Origin: Neobacillus sp. CF12
GTDB taxonomy: Bacteria > Bacillota > Bacilli > Bacillales > Cytobacillaceae
Reading direction: 5' to 3'
Length of the DNA stretch: 64,000 nucleotides
Assembly: GCF_030348765.1 (NCBI RefSeq)
Contig: NZ_JAUCEU010000007.1
Location: 4,337,501 to 4,401,500, forward strand
Below, one piece after another: positions 9,126-18,601 of the stretch. The translations under genes and the position numbers were made by a program. The notes under the pieces are model-generated. The model was not told the DNA's origin and did not search any database. It saw only the letters and a program-made list of their open reading frames with translations. Every line of letters starts with the position of its first letter. Position 1 is the stretch's first letter.

Positions 9126-12100
9126 CTATTTTTTAGCAGACTTGCCACCAACTTTGAACACAATCGTTGTTAATGGATCAATTGTCAGTGTTCCATTCGC
9201 AAGTGTGAAGCCTGACTTATGAGAAACGGGGGTTGTGCCTGCTTCGTCGCTGTCGACGACTACCTTGCCTTTAGAGAGATTATAGTCTCCAAGTGTCAAA
9301 GCCCGCTCTTGGGAATCGGCATTAACGAACACATAGTAGGTTCCAGTATGGTCAGTGGAAACTGCCTCGTAAGCTATAACAAGGTCTGTATCCTTTATTT
9401 CTGGAAGGTCAAGCAGATTTACGTTTTGGTTAACCAACTGTTGGTCCCCCAAACGGAAAGCATTTGTTGACTTTCTTAGTTCAATCAAACCTTGAGTAAA
9501 TTCACGCGTCTCTGTATTGATTGGATATTGTTTCTTATTCACAGCCTTCTGCCAGTCGAACATATTTATGGCATCGGATGAATCGTAAGAATCATGAATA
9601 AAGTATCCAAATGAGCTGCCTTGTGCGTCTGTCAGTTCATGGTATTTCTGTTCTGGTACACCTTCACCAAGCCATTGCTTTGTCCGGCCATATTCCTGTC
9701 CTGCATGCAGGAAGGCAGTTCCCTGTGAAGTCAGAATCAGGGAGTTTCCAATGCGGATACGTTTATGGATCTCTAGGTTGTTTTCTGGAATAGAAGGATC
9801 CTTCTTGATAGACTGGGCAATCACATCATAAAGTGTCATGTTGTCGTGCGCTTCAATGTATTGAACCATATCACCAGGATCATCCTCAGAAGTGTTGGAT
9901 GGCTGGCCTTTGATGTTGTTAAAAATGGTGTCGATGCTTCTTGCTCCGCCTGTAATGAATCTAGGTTCGCCTTCTGAACCGAAGCCAGACTTCAATTCAT
10001 TGCGGATTTCATCAGAAAATACTCCGACATTGTCTGTTTTGTCCATCCAATCTTGGTCCGCTCCCATTCCTTTCAGTTCAGGCTCGCCGATGTGACCGGC
10101 AAATGTTCTCCAGCCTTCACCGATGAACAGGGCATTTGGATTAATGGAAGCTGCTGCATCATAGGCATTTTGGATGGAAGGATAAGTTGCATCTCCCATC
10201 ATGTCAAACCTCATGCCATCGATTTTATATTCATCAAACCAGTATTTTACCGAGTCCACCATCAGCTTTTCGGCCATTTTATGGCTTGTTGCCAAGTTGT
10301 TTCCGAAGCCGCCGAGGAAGTTGCCTTTATCGTCTTGGAATGCATAGTAGTTCGGTACAATGTCATTTAACATGCTTGATTTTGCCATGTGCGTATAAAC
10401 CACATCAAGAACAACACCCATTCCAGCATCATGGATGGCATCAATCAATCCTTTCAGCTCTTTTACGCGCTTTTCTGGATTGGTTGGATCCTCTGAATAA
10501 GCGCCATCTGGAGAGAAGTAACTATGCGGGTCATAGCCCCAGTTGTATTCATTTCCTCCGGCTGAGTATTTCAGCTCTCGTTGTCCCATTTTGGTTTCAT
10601 CGCCATAATACCACGCCATTACCGGAAGCAGTTGAACGTGTGTGACACCCATTTTCTTCAGATAATCAAGTTTATCCATGAAGGCCTTATAGGAACCCCA
10701 TCTTGCATTTAAATCGCCTTCGATGGACGGGTCGGAAGTAAAGTCACGAATATGTGCTTCATAGATGATGGCATCTTCACGCTTTTCATACCCTTTAATG
10801 TTTGCAAAATCAAAGCCTTTAGGGTCCGTGCCGCTCAGGTCAACAATTGCTGCCTTGCCGACACTATCTCCATCAGGGCCAGCTTCGCCTTTCGTATTGA
10901 CCGTGAAGGCTGCCATTGATTTGGCATAAGGGTCAAGAACTTTGTTGGTTACTCCATCGTTTGTCACTTCATATTGGTAAAAATAACCTTCTAAATCAGA
11001 TGTGTTCAGTTCGGTCGGAGCAACGTCAATAGCCCATACCCCTTTTTCGCCTTTGGTCAGCGCTATGCTGCCGATTTGCTCAGCTGCATTATCTTTATGG
11101 AAGAAGTTTGCCACGACCTTGCTTGCTCTTGGAGCCCAAAGTTTTAGGGTAACAGCGCCATCTTTAAAGGTTGCGCCAAGGTCATTACCTTCGTATCCGT
11201 ACATAGAGTCAAGCATTCTCCATCCCGTAGCGGCTGATACGGTCCTGCCTGCATACGATACGGATAATGGAAGTTTTTCTATGTCGAATGCTGCTGTTAC
11301 TTTTGCAGAAGTGGCTCCAGTAATTTCAGCAGATTCAATTGCCACAGCACCGCCGTCAGCATCCTTGATGTCGAGTGCGCCTTTTAAGCTGTCTGGTGTC
11401 AGACCTTCTGTCATGGTAAAACCAAGCAGAATGGTATTTTCAGAGATGACTTCTGCTCTAGTGATTCCTGTTGCCTGCTCCCAATAAGGTGAGATGTAGA
11501 CATTGTTGTCACCTTGTTTGATCCAAAGGTGATTATATTTGTCCAGCAGGTTAAAGGACTTGTCTCCGGCGTCTTTACCAGCATCGCCTTTGGTTACATC
11601 CATCACAAGGAAGCCTAGGTTTTTTGCGCCCTCCGAAAGCTTCACGTCAACATACGCACCGTAGCGGTCTGTGCCGGAGAAAGGGTCAGCTCCTGTCGGC
11701 CAGTTGGCAGAGGGTGATTCAACATCACCCCATAGCCATGCGCCGAAATTTTGGTAATCGCTGTTGTCACGAACATAATGGATACGGACTGTGTTTGCCG
11801 GCAGATCTACTGGTTCGTAGTTGTAGACCTTGTCCGATCCTTGCTTGATCCAGATTTCGTTCATTTCAGGAGATGTAATGGTGAATCCCTTGTCTCCGCC
11901 GTCTTTACCAGCGTCGCCCTTGGTTATATCCATTACGAGGAATCCAATGTTTTTCGCACCCTCTTTAAGTGGTACATCAATATAGGCACCGTAGCTGTCT
12001 GTTTTTTCAAACATAGTTGCTCCGACGGGCCAATTGGCAGAAGGGGAAGCTACATCATTCCACAGCCAAGCACCGTAATTTTCATAATTACCATCTGTAC

Positions 12101-14693
12101 GGTTGTAGTGAATGCGGAGGTGATTCGCAGGAACGGGTTCAACACTGCCTCCAGCATTGCCACCTTCACTGTCAGCAGCTGTGATGCTGCCGCCATCTAC
12201 GGTAAGCAGTACTGTACCGCCGTCTGCTTTTGCAGGTATGGTCAGAGCAACTGTGCCATTTGCCGAAGCACTGTAAGTCTGATTTGAATAATGGTCTGTC
12301 ACAACTGCGTCTTGGGAATCCAATGTAAAAGTAACTTCCTTAGCGCTGTCTGCGACGTTTAAGCCGACATATGCTGCTTCGTTTTCGTAATTTCGGGCAA
12401 AAACAAGGAACTTGTCGCTATCAGAGCCGCCGATTGTCAAGCGTTCACCTTTGGCAAACACCTCTGAATGATCAGCCCTAAAGTTCAAGACCTTCGTATA
12501 GTGTTGTAGTACATCATTGTTTTCTACCTGATTCCAGGCAAGGTCATAACGGTTGTCATACTGTGGATAGTTGTTGGCACCGCTTTGGCCAAGCTCTTCT
12601 CCATAATAGATGACCGGCTGGCCTTTTGCTGTTGCCTGCAGGGATGCTGCCAGCTTCAGCTTGCCTTTGTCATTTCCTTCCTTGTACAGGAATCCATCTT
12701 CGTCATGGCTTCCCAGGAATTGACCAAGAGTGGCCGTATTATCTATTTTTCCGTTGCGAGCAATTAGAGCGTCGTTTGCGTCCTTTAGTTTGCCGTTGAC
12801 CAAATTATGGGCGATGTCTTTAAAGCCAAAATCAAGCAGGGAATCCATCATTCCTGACTCAAGATAGCCGCCGTTTTGATCAGCGCTTCCGCCCCAGAAT
12901 TCACCAATCATTTTGTGCTCCGGCATGATTTTGGTAAGTTCATTCTTAAATGCCATCAAGGTAGCATCTTCCACGTGTTTTACCGTATCCACACGGAAGT
13001 AGTCGATGGTATTTCCGTTTGTTGTTCTAGACTTTTCAATCCAGTCTGTTTGCCAGTCAATGATTGCTTGGCGGACTGCTGGATCTTCAGTTTTTAAATC
13101 CGGAAGACCTGCCAGCTCTCCAACAACCTCATCTGTTCCAACATTAGAACCTTGGCGGACAAGGGAGCTGAATCGGGCGCGGTCTGCATCAGTTGGGTAG
13201 CCTGCAGGCGGATTTGCCACAGTTCCATCGATTTCTTTTAATCCATAACCCGTGTGATTTACTACCACGTCGACCATGATTTTGATACCACGTTCATGGG
13301 CAGCGTCAATTAGTTGATGGAAATCTTCCATACTTCCAAAGTGAGGGTTCAATTGTCCAAAGTTGTTTGCCCAATAGCCATGGTAACCGTAGTAGGAATG
13401 TCCTTCCGGGTTGTTATAGCGCGCATCGTACTTAATATTGTCTACGATTGGGCTGATCCAGATGGTGTTGACACCAAGCTTGTCCAAGTAATCCAATTTT
13501 TCAGAAATGCCTTTGAAGTCTCCTCCCTGGTAGGTTCCACGGTCGTTTTTGGCATCGTAATTCTGATTATAAGGATCGTTGTTTGTAGAATCACCATCAA
13601 AGAACCGGTCAGTCAGCATGAAGTAGATGATGCTTTCATCCCAGTCAAAGTCATTTTCCCCAACTGCCTGTCGGGCCTTCACCTCTACTGAAACTGAACT
13701 TTTATAGTAGTTTCCGAAGGAATCAATCACAGTGAGAGGAATCGTTTTTGTTCCTGCTGTGATATGGTCATCCACGGCAATCGTGACTTCTTTCAGCGCA
13801 GGGTCAATCTCAAGCTGCTCTGCTCCTCCAAGGGAAGAGACGTCGGCAAACATTTTGTTGACTTTCAATTCATTCGTCAGTCCCTGTACATCGATGCTCA
13901 GCACAGCATTTTGATTATAGTCCATCACTGCAGGCTGAACGGTGCCTGAAACTGTTAGGTCAGCTTTCTGAAAATCTATTACAGAAACGCCGTTAACAGT
14001 GTTGTAAGGGTCACTTACTTCCTCGGTTGTGCCATCTTTTTTGGTCACAAGGTAGGAATATTCGTTTTTGCCATTCGGAATGTTGTTGTATGACACTACA
14101 AATCTCTCATTCTCTGGTTCAAACGTCATTGGTGTTGTTTTTTCATCAAATTTTAATTCTACTTTTTCGATGGTATCCATACCATCGTTTGCAAAAAGCA
14201 GTTTATCGCGATAATAGAATGTCGCATTTCCCTGGTCGATAACAGGGGCGGATCCGTCTGGTACGATGCGGATTTGTTCCACTCCACTTGTGATGTAAGC
14301 TTTCGTAATACTGTCATTCTTATTGACAGGAATGAAACGATCGCCGAACTCCTTTTGTGCGGTATTCCAGTCATACGTGCTGCGAAGTACAAAGCCCATT
14401 TGGGTAGTTTCTGAGCTTACGGGAATAGTAGCAATGGCATAGTTGTCTTGATAGGAATCAAAAGTAACTTGACCATCACTAACGCCAGTATTCCAAGTCC
14501 AAATGTTCCAATCGCCAAATGTTTTATCTTCACGAATGTACGTGAAACGAATCTCGCGATCAGTTGAAACAGATGCATCCACGTTCGTCTCGGCAGCATT
14601 AGCTTCCAGACTTGGGATATAAGGTATCCACAAGCTCAAAAGCATAACCGCAGTCATGAGCATGGAAAAAGTCCTTTTTGTAGTTTTTCTCAT
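9126..14693 (-). CDS. Secreted bifunctional amylopullulanase (alpha-amylase plus type I pullulanase)
   Basis: A 1855-aa extracellular enzyme that hydrolyses alpha-1,4 and alpha-1,6 bonds of starch, glycogen or pullulan. Order: signal peptide (1-34, cut near ANA), starch-binding-like domains (about 40-340), a GH13 alpha-amylase (about 345-800; nucleophile Asp near 570 in FRVDTVKHV, acid/base Glu near 600 in GEFWGG, HDED near 663), two tandem CBM41-type repeats (about 855-960 and 965-1070), an N-terminal pullulanase domain (about 1170-1270) and a GH13 pullulanase (YNWGYDP near 1384, FDMMGD near 1498, GEGWRT near 1525, EAHDN near 1617). The ATG start follows AAAGGAGG. LacI-type operators lie upstream. 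The gene now ends at KSAKK. The wall anchor remains out of frame downstream, so the enzyme is probably released rather than wall-bound. Confidence 0.92.
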   Translation of the reverse strand: MRKTTKRTFSMLMTAVMLLSLWIPYIPSLEANAAETNVDASVSTDREIRFTYIREDKTFGDWNIWTWNTGVSDGQVTFDSYQDNYAIATIPVSSETTQMGFVLRSTYDWNTAQKEFGDRFIPVNKNDSITKAYITSGVEQIRIVPDGSAPVIDQGNATFYYRDKLLFANDGMDTIEKVELKFDEKTTPMTFEPENERFVVSYNNIPNGKNEYSYLVTKKDGTTEEVSDPYNTVNGVSVIDFQKADLTVSGTVQPAVMDYNQNAVLSIDVQGLTNELKVNKMFADVSSLGGAEQLEIDPALKEVTIAVDDHITAGTKTIPLTVIDSFGNYYKSSVSVEVKARQAVGENDFDWDESIIYFMLTDRFFDGDSTNNDPYNQNYDAKNDRGTYQGGDFKGISEKLDYLDKLGVNTIWISPIVDNIKYDARYNNPEGHSYYGYHGYWANNFGQLNPHFGSMEDFHQLIDAAHERGIKIMVDVVVNHTGYGLKEIDGTVANPPAGYPTDADRARFSSLVRQGSNVGTDEVVGELAGLPDLKTEDPAVRQAIIDWQTDWIEKSRTTNGNTIDYFRVDTVKHVEDATLMAFKNELTKIMPEHKMIGEFWGGSADQNGGYLESGMMDSLLDFGFKDIAHNLVNGKLKDANDALIARNGKIDNTATLGQFLGSHDEDGFLYKEGNDKGKLKLAASLQATAKGQPVIYYGEELGQSGANNYPQYDNRYDLAWNQVENNDVLQHYTKVLNFRADHSEVFAKGERLTIGGSDSDKFLVFARNYENEAAYVGLNVADSAKEVTFTLDSQDAVVTDHYSNQTYSASANGTVALTIPAKADGGTVLLTVDGGSITAADSEGGNAGGSVEPVPANHLRIHYNRTDGNYENYGAWLWNDVASPSANWPVGATMFEKTDSYGAYIDVPLKEGAKNIGFLVMDITKGDAGKDGGDKGFTITSPEMNEIWIKQGSDKVYNYEPVDLPANTVRIHYVRDNSDYQNFGAWLWGDVESPSANWPTGADPFSGTDRYGAYVDVKLSEGAKNLGFLVMDVTKGDAGKDAGDKSFNLLDKYNHLWIKQGDNNVYISPYWEQATGITRAEVISENTILLGFTMTEGLTPDSLKGALDIKDADGGAVAIESAEITGATSAKVTAAFDIEKLPLSVSYAGRTVSAATGWRMLDSMYGYEGNDLGATFKDGAVTLKLWAPRASKVVANFFHKDNAAEQIGSIALTKGEKGVWAIDVAPTELNTSDLEGYFYQYEVTNDGVTNKVLDPYAKSMAAFTVNTKGEAGPDGDSVGKAAIVDLSGTDPKGFDFANIKGYEKREDAIIYEAHIRDFTSDPSIEGDLNARWGSYKAFMDKLDYLKKMGVTHVQLLPVMAWYYGDETKMGQRELKYSAGGNEYNWGYDPHSYFSPDGAYSEDPTNPEKRVKELKGLIDAIHDAGMGVVLDVVYTHMAKSSMLNDIVPNYYAFQDDKGNFLGGFGNNLATSHKMAEKLMVDSVKYWFDEYKIDGMRFDMMGDATYPSIQNAYDAAASINPNALFIGEGWRTFAGHIGEPELKGMGADQDWMDKTDNVGVFSDEIRNELKSGFGSEGEPRFITGGARSIDTIFNNIKGQPSNTSEDDPGDMVQYIEAHDNMTLYDVIAQSIKKDPSIPENNLEIHKRIRIGNSLILTSQGTAFLHAGQEYGRTKQWLGEGVPEQKYHELTDAQGSSFGYFIHDSYDSSDAINMFDWQKAVNKKQYPINTETREFTQGLIELRKSTNAFRLGDQQLVNQNVNLLDLPEIKDTDLVIAYEAVSTDHTGTYYVFVNADSQERALTLGDYNLSKGKVVVDSDEAGTTPVSHKSGFTLANGTLTIDPLTTIVFKVGGKSAKK

Positions 14694-14802
14694 TGACTCA
14701 GATTACCTCCTTTTATATTTTGGGATAGGGAAGCATAAGAGTGTTTTTTCATGTTAGTGTATTGCTTAAAAGGTCAGTTACTCATAGGATTGCCCTACTT
14801 GT

Positions 14803-14814
14803 GCAATCGTTTGC
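14803..14814. promoter_or_regulatory. LacI/CcpA-type operator upstream of the amylopullulanase
   Basis: GCAATCGTTTGC is an imperfect palindrome of the GCAA-CG-TTGC kind bound by LacI-family regulators (MalR, CcpA). It lies about 110 bases before the amylopullulanase start, where repression by sugar status would be expected. Confidence 0.45.
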
Positions 14815-14976
14815 GCAAAAAGGTAAAAAAAAGAAGCGTTATGTTGTGCGTCCCAATGCAATTTTCCATAAAGAATCATTAATAGAAAATCCATCTAAAA
14901 TATATTTGCGGTAATCTTCTATCTACTAATCTCTTAGAGAAACGCTAACAATGGAATACAAAAAATAAAGCTTTTT

Positions 14977-14992
14977 ATGCAAACGGTTGCAT
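14977..14992. promoter_or_regulatory. Second LacI/MalR-type palindrome upstream of the amylopullulanase
   Basis: ATGCAAACGGTTGCAT is palindromic except at its centre and matches 12 of 14 positions of the cre consensus TGWAANCGNTNWCA. Its symmetric GCAA...TTGC arms fit a maltose-type LacI-family regulator better than CcpA. No other feature is seen in 14694-15136. Confidence 0.5.
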
Positions 14993-15136
14993 CTACAATA
15001 TACAACAAATTTAGCCGAACTACAATCAAATTTTTAAGAATATTGGGATGATTCGAGACCACGGAGAGACACATCCTATTTCAACAAAGGCTTGCCTACT
15101 GTATTTGATAAACCTAACAAAAAGTCAATCTTTTTT

Positions 15137-15922
15137 CTAAAGTGTTTTTATCTTTTTAGCAATGATGTCTGTTGCTTTTTTCGGATTTAAACGATATAAA
15201 AAGTCCATTATTTTTGCATCGTTTCCGGCTAATACTCGGTATTTTTTATTTTCCATACCTTTAATAATGATTGCAGCTGCTTCATTTGGGCTGAGCATCT
15301 TATATGAATGGTTGTCAACTCCTTCTAATACAATTCCAGAATTTCGGACGAGGTTCGTGTCGACTCCACCAGGAAAGACGATGGTTACGCCTACATTTGT
15401 ATCTCTAAGCTCTAAATGAAGGCCTTCTGTTAACATTTTGACAGCTGCTTTTGAAGCAGAGTAAATCGATTGAAGCGGCACAGGAAGAAAACCACCCATG
15501 CTTGATACATTTGAAATGTGAGCTTCTGGTCGATTTAAAAGGTGTGGTATGAATGATTTGCACATGTAGAGCGTACCGTAAAAGTTTACATCCATGACCC
15601 TTTGAATTTGTTCATAATCAAGGTCATTCACGCTAAGAAACTGTTGAAGAATTCCCGCATTATTAATAATTCCATCTATGCATCCGTGACTGGCGATAAT
15701 CTCTTCTGGAAGCTTTTCCACATCATCTCTGTTAGCTATATTAGCCATGTGGGTCGAAATCTTATCGCCATAGACTCTTGATAATGACTGTATTTCCTCT
15801 ATTCCGGATTTGTGGAGGATGGCTGCGACTCTAGCTCCTTTTTCTAGTAGTTGGCAAACGAGTTCTCTCCCAATCCCGCCCCCAGCACCTGTTACGACAA
15901 TGACTTTATTGAATACTTTCAT
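15137..15922 (-). CDS. Short-chain dehydrogenase/reductase (SDR)
   Basis: A 261-aa classical SDR, an NAD(P)H-dependent oxidoreductase. The Rossmann signature TGAGGGIGRE is at 11-20, NNAG lies near 87-90, a catalytic Ser is in NVSSMGG and the Y-x-x-x-K pair is in YSASKAA. The C-terminus is basic, with no membrane segment. It is encoded upstream of the amylopullulanase on the same strand, but a 440-bp gap with operators argues against a shared transcript. The substrate cannot be predicted. Confidence 0.88.
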   Translation of the reverse strand: MKVFNKVIVVTGAGGGIGRELVCQLLEKGARVAAILHKSGIEEIQSLSRVYGDKISTHMANIANRDDVEKLPEEIIASHGCIDGIINNAGILQQFLSVNDLDYEQIQRVMDVNFYGTLYMCKSFIPHLLNRPEAHISNVSSMGGFLPVPLQSIYSASKAAVKMLTEGLHLELRDTNVGVTIVFPGGVDTNLVRNSGIVLEGVDNHSYKMLSPNEAAAIIIKGMENKKYRVLAGNDAKIMDFLYRLNPKKATDIIAKKIKTL

Positions 15923-16057
15923 CCTATTCCTCCATATTTTTGTAATGAAAAATTACACTATTAAATATTCATATGTGAGGTAAATGTATGAAATTCTACT
16001 TATTTAGATTTTTGAGATAGTAAAAAACTCATTTTGATAAATGACGGAGGAACCTAC

Positions 16058-16068
16058 CATAAGTAAAT
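16058..16068. repeat. CATAAGTAAAT repeat core, copy 3
   Basis: The same 11-mer as in the repeats at 1196 and 2340, here preceded by AACCTAC, close to the AACCTTAT of the other copies. It is intergenic between the SDR and the metalloprotease. Confidence 0.45.
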
Positions 16069-16332
16069 AGTTTATAAAAATAAAACTATTATCCTTTTAT
16101 GGGTTATCAATATATACGGATAAAAAGAGGAAAAGAGTGTGTCATCCAAACCTATATTGGAGATACATTCTTTTTCCTTTTTTATGGTTTTTATAGATTA
16201 ACTTATTGTCAAAAAAAATAAGATTTTAGCGATAAAAAAAGGAATATTGCATCCCTGAAATTACAAAATATTCTGAATCACTCTAGTAATATGATTAAGC
16301 AATACATATTTAGATATAGAAGGAGGACGAAA

Positions 16333-18387
16333 ATGAAGAAGTCGAAAAAGTTTTTATCCGTCTTATCTACTACCGCTCTAGTAGGTAGTATGTTTTTCCC
16401 TGCTGTGGGGAGTGCACAGGTGAAGGGGTATAACCCTGATCCAGTAGTTCAAGAGATTGGTTCAGACTTTCGATCTGAAACGGTAGAAGAGGCTATTCGG
16501 AATAACAAAGTTGATTTTAAGGTAAATGGGGAGGATACATCAGGTGGTGGTCAAACTGCTGGAGCGGCATCCGTAACTCCAGATGATGTTGGGACTGTTG
16601 TGCGGTGGGTTACAAATGATGATAGAACTGGACAGTATAGATTAACACCTTTTACTCTCAAAGGTGTAGGTAAGTACGGAGAGGTATGGGTAGCCAATGA
16701 TCTTTCATATAAACCGGGAGACCCAAGGAATGCTGCTGGAGTATCTGTTGTTACCGATAAACAAGTAAACTATCTTTTAAATGAATTTGATACAAAAATG
16801 TATGAACAAGAGGTGGCATTTTTCGGAGCACCTGCTGAAAGAAAGGGAGAACATGGAGTGTTACCTGAATATCAGGATGAATCAGGGCGTGTCGTTATCC
16901 TAGTTGATAACATTAAAGATGCTAATTATGATGATCCGAATTATCCTAGTTATATTGCAGGGTATTTTTCATCGACTATTAGTGATTTCAGTGACCGAAA
17001 TGTCATGACCATTGATAGTTTTGATTGGTTAAATCGGACAGGGCCAGATGGTACAAGACCTTTCTTGTATGAGGGGACTTTTGCTCATGAGTTCCAACAT
17101 TTACTCCACAACGATACTGATTCTGCAGAGGAAAACTTTATCAATGAAGGTTTATCTGATTTTGCTCAGTATCTTGTTGGATATGGTCATTCAGCATCTC
17201 ATGTTGACTTCTTCATGAATAACCTTAAGAACTCCTTAACGCAATGGGGAGATCAATCTGATCTTCAAATACTAGGAGACTATGGAACTGCATATCTATT
17301 CCAACTATATTTATACGAACAATTTGGGCAGGAATTTATTCAGAAAGAATTTAAAAACCAGTTACAAGGTATTGATAGTATTAATGCGGTCTTAGAGGAA
17401 ATGGGAAGTGAGAGGGACTTTAACGACATCTACCAAGATTTCCTGACAGCAGTAATGGTTGATGGGAAATATCAAGGAGATAGTAAAACCTATAATTTTA
17501 CTACCATTGACCTTAGCCCTAATATCGATGCAGCATCAAAGTTAGACAGCCTTGCACCAGCTTGGGGAACTGATTTTAAAGTGATTACACCTGACAAGAA
17601 GATAGATCATCTCTATTTTAAAGGGATTGATCTCCTTGGTACCAACTGGACAACAGCAACCGATCCAGAGAAAGGTGAAGTACTATGGGGGAATAAAGGG
17701 GACCAGGCTGATAATTTCTTAATAAAAGAGCTTGATTTAACAGGTAATACAAATCCCGTTCTATCTTTTGATACAAAATATGATATTGAAGAACATTGGG
17801 ATTTTGGTGTTGTTCAAGTATCAACAGATGATGGTGAAACATGGACTTCTTTAGCAAATGAACATACAACGGATGATATTGTCGATAATGGGTATCCAAA
17901 AATAAAAGAAAATCTACCAGGCTTTACTGGAAGCTCAAATGGTTGGACAACAGAGAGTTTTGACCTTTCTGATTACGCAGGGAAAAAGGTACTTGTTGCA
18001 TTCCGCTATATGACAGACTGGGGCTTTAATGAAGCTGGTTGGTACGTATCAAACCTTAAGGTAAATAACGTGCTGGTTGATGCCATGAAAACAACAGATG
18101 GCTTCATGAGTTTAGAAGAAGCAACAATGAATTATGTTGACTATCAAGTTCAATTTATTGGGTATAAGAAGGGTATTGCAAAGGGTAAAGACAATCATGT
18201 CAAAGTTATTAAATTCCCTAATCTGCTAAATATGAGTGAAAGTGATAAGATAGATCTTCGTGAAATGTTACAAAGTGCTCAATACTCTAAAGTCGTAATG
18301 ATGGTTACTTATGCAGCTGACCCAGGTAAGGGTGGAAGTGCTGACTATGATTATGAGGTATTGATGAAGGCTAAGAAAAATAAATAA
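16333..18387 (+). CDS. Secreted metalloprotease (immune-inhibitor-A/M30-like)
   Basis: A 684-aa exported zinc protease. A signal peptide covers about 1-27 (ends PAVGSAQ), then a propeptide-like region. The zinc motif HEFQH is at 252-256, followed by a downstream NEGLSDF whose Glu is the likely third ligand. That arrangement is gluzincin-like, closer to M30 hyicolysin than to the HE-x-x-H-x-x-G-x-x-D of classical M6 proteases. The C-terminal half has a jelly-roll domain like that of immune inhibitor A (VQVSTDDGETWTSL, SLSDY-like repeats, AGWYVSNLKVN). An ATG at 16291 is in frame, but 16333 is preferred because AGAAGGAGG lies just before it. It is monocistronic with its own terminator. Confidence 0.82.
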   Translation: MKKSKKFLSVLSTTALVGSMFFPAVGSAQVKGYNPDPVVQEIGSDFRSETVEEAIRNNKVDFKVNGEDTSGGGQTAGAASVTPDDVGTVVRWVTNDDRTGQYRLTPFTLKGVGKYGEVWVANDLSYKPGDPRNAAGVSVVTDKQVNYLLNEFDTKMYEQEVAFFGAPAERKGEHGVLPEYQDESGRVVILVDNIKDANYDDPNYPSYIAGYFSSTISDFSDRNVMTIDSFDWLNRTGPDGTRPFLYEGTFAHEFQHLLHNDTDSAEENFINEGLSDFAQYLVGYGHSASHVDFFMNNLKNSLTQWGDQSDLQILGDYGTAYLFQLYLYEQFGQEFIQKEFKNQLQGIDSINAVLEEMGSERDFNDIYQDFLTAVMVDGKYQGDSKTYNFTTIDLSPNIDAASKLDSLAPAWGTDFKVITPDKKIDHLYFKGIDLLGTNWTTATDPEKGEVLWGNKGDQADNFLIKELDLTGNTNPVLSFDTKYDIEEHWDFGVVQVSTDDGETWTSLANEHTTDDIVDNGYPKIKENLPGFTGSSNGWTTESFDLSDYAGKKVLVAFRYMTDWGFNEAGWYVSNLKVNNVLVDAMKTTDGFMSLEEATMNYVDYQVQFIGYKKGIAKGKDNHVKVIKFPNLLNMSESDKIDLREMLQSAQYSKVVMMVTYAADPGKGGSADYDYEVLMKAKKNK

Positions 18388-18436
18388 TTTTAAGACCTGT
18401 TAAGGGTTATATAACCAGGTTTTAAATGATTACTTG

Positions 18437-18461
18437 GGCTAGTCTAATGACTAGCCTTTTT
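18437..18461 (+). terminator. Terminator of the metalloprotease gene
   Basis: An 8-bp stem GGCTAGTC / GACTAGCC with a TAAT loop followed by TTTTTAT. Confidence 0.85.
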
Positions 18462-18523
18462 ATATGTGTATGACAATTGGCAACGTAATTTTCAGGTTCA
18501 CTCTGCGGCTGTATGCAGCCAAT

Positions 18524-18534
18524 CATAAGTAAAT
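18524..18534. repeat. CATAAGTAAAT repeat core, copy 4
   Basis: The 11-mer shared with 1205, 2349 and 16058. It lies just upstream of the sensor binding-protein gene. Confidence 0.4.
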
Positions 18535-18601
18535 TCTCTACCAAATGTCCCCTTATTTTTTTATAATACTAGTATGTAATTATTTGAGAGGGGGGGTTCA
18601 A

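Noticed and set aside
9611..13949. Many open frames opposite the amylopullulanase
   Set aside because: They are shadows of a long, well-recognised gene on the other strand.
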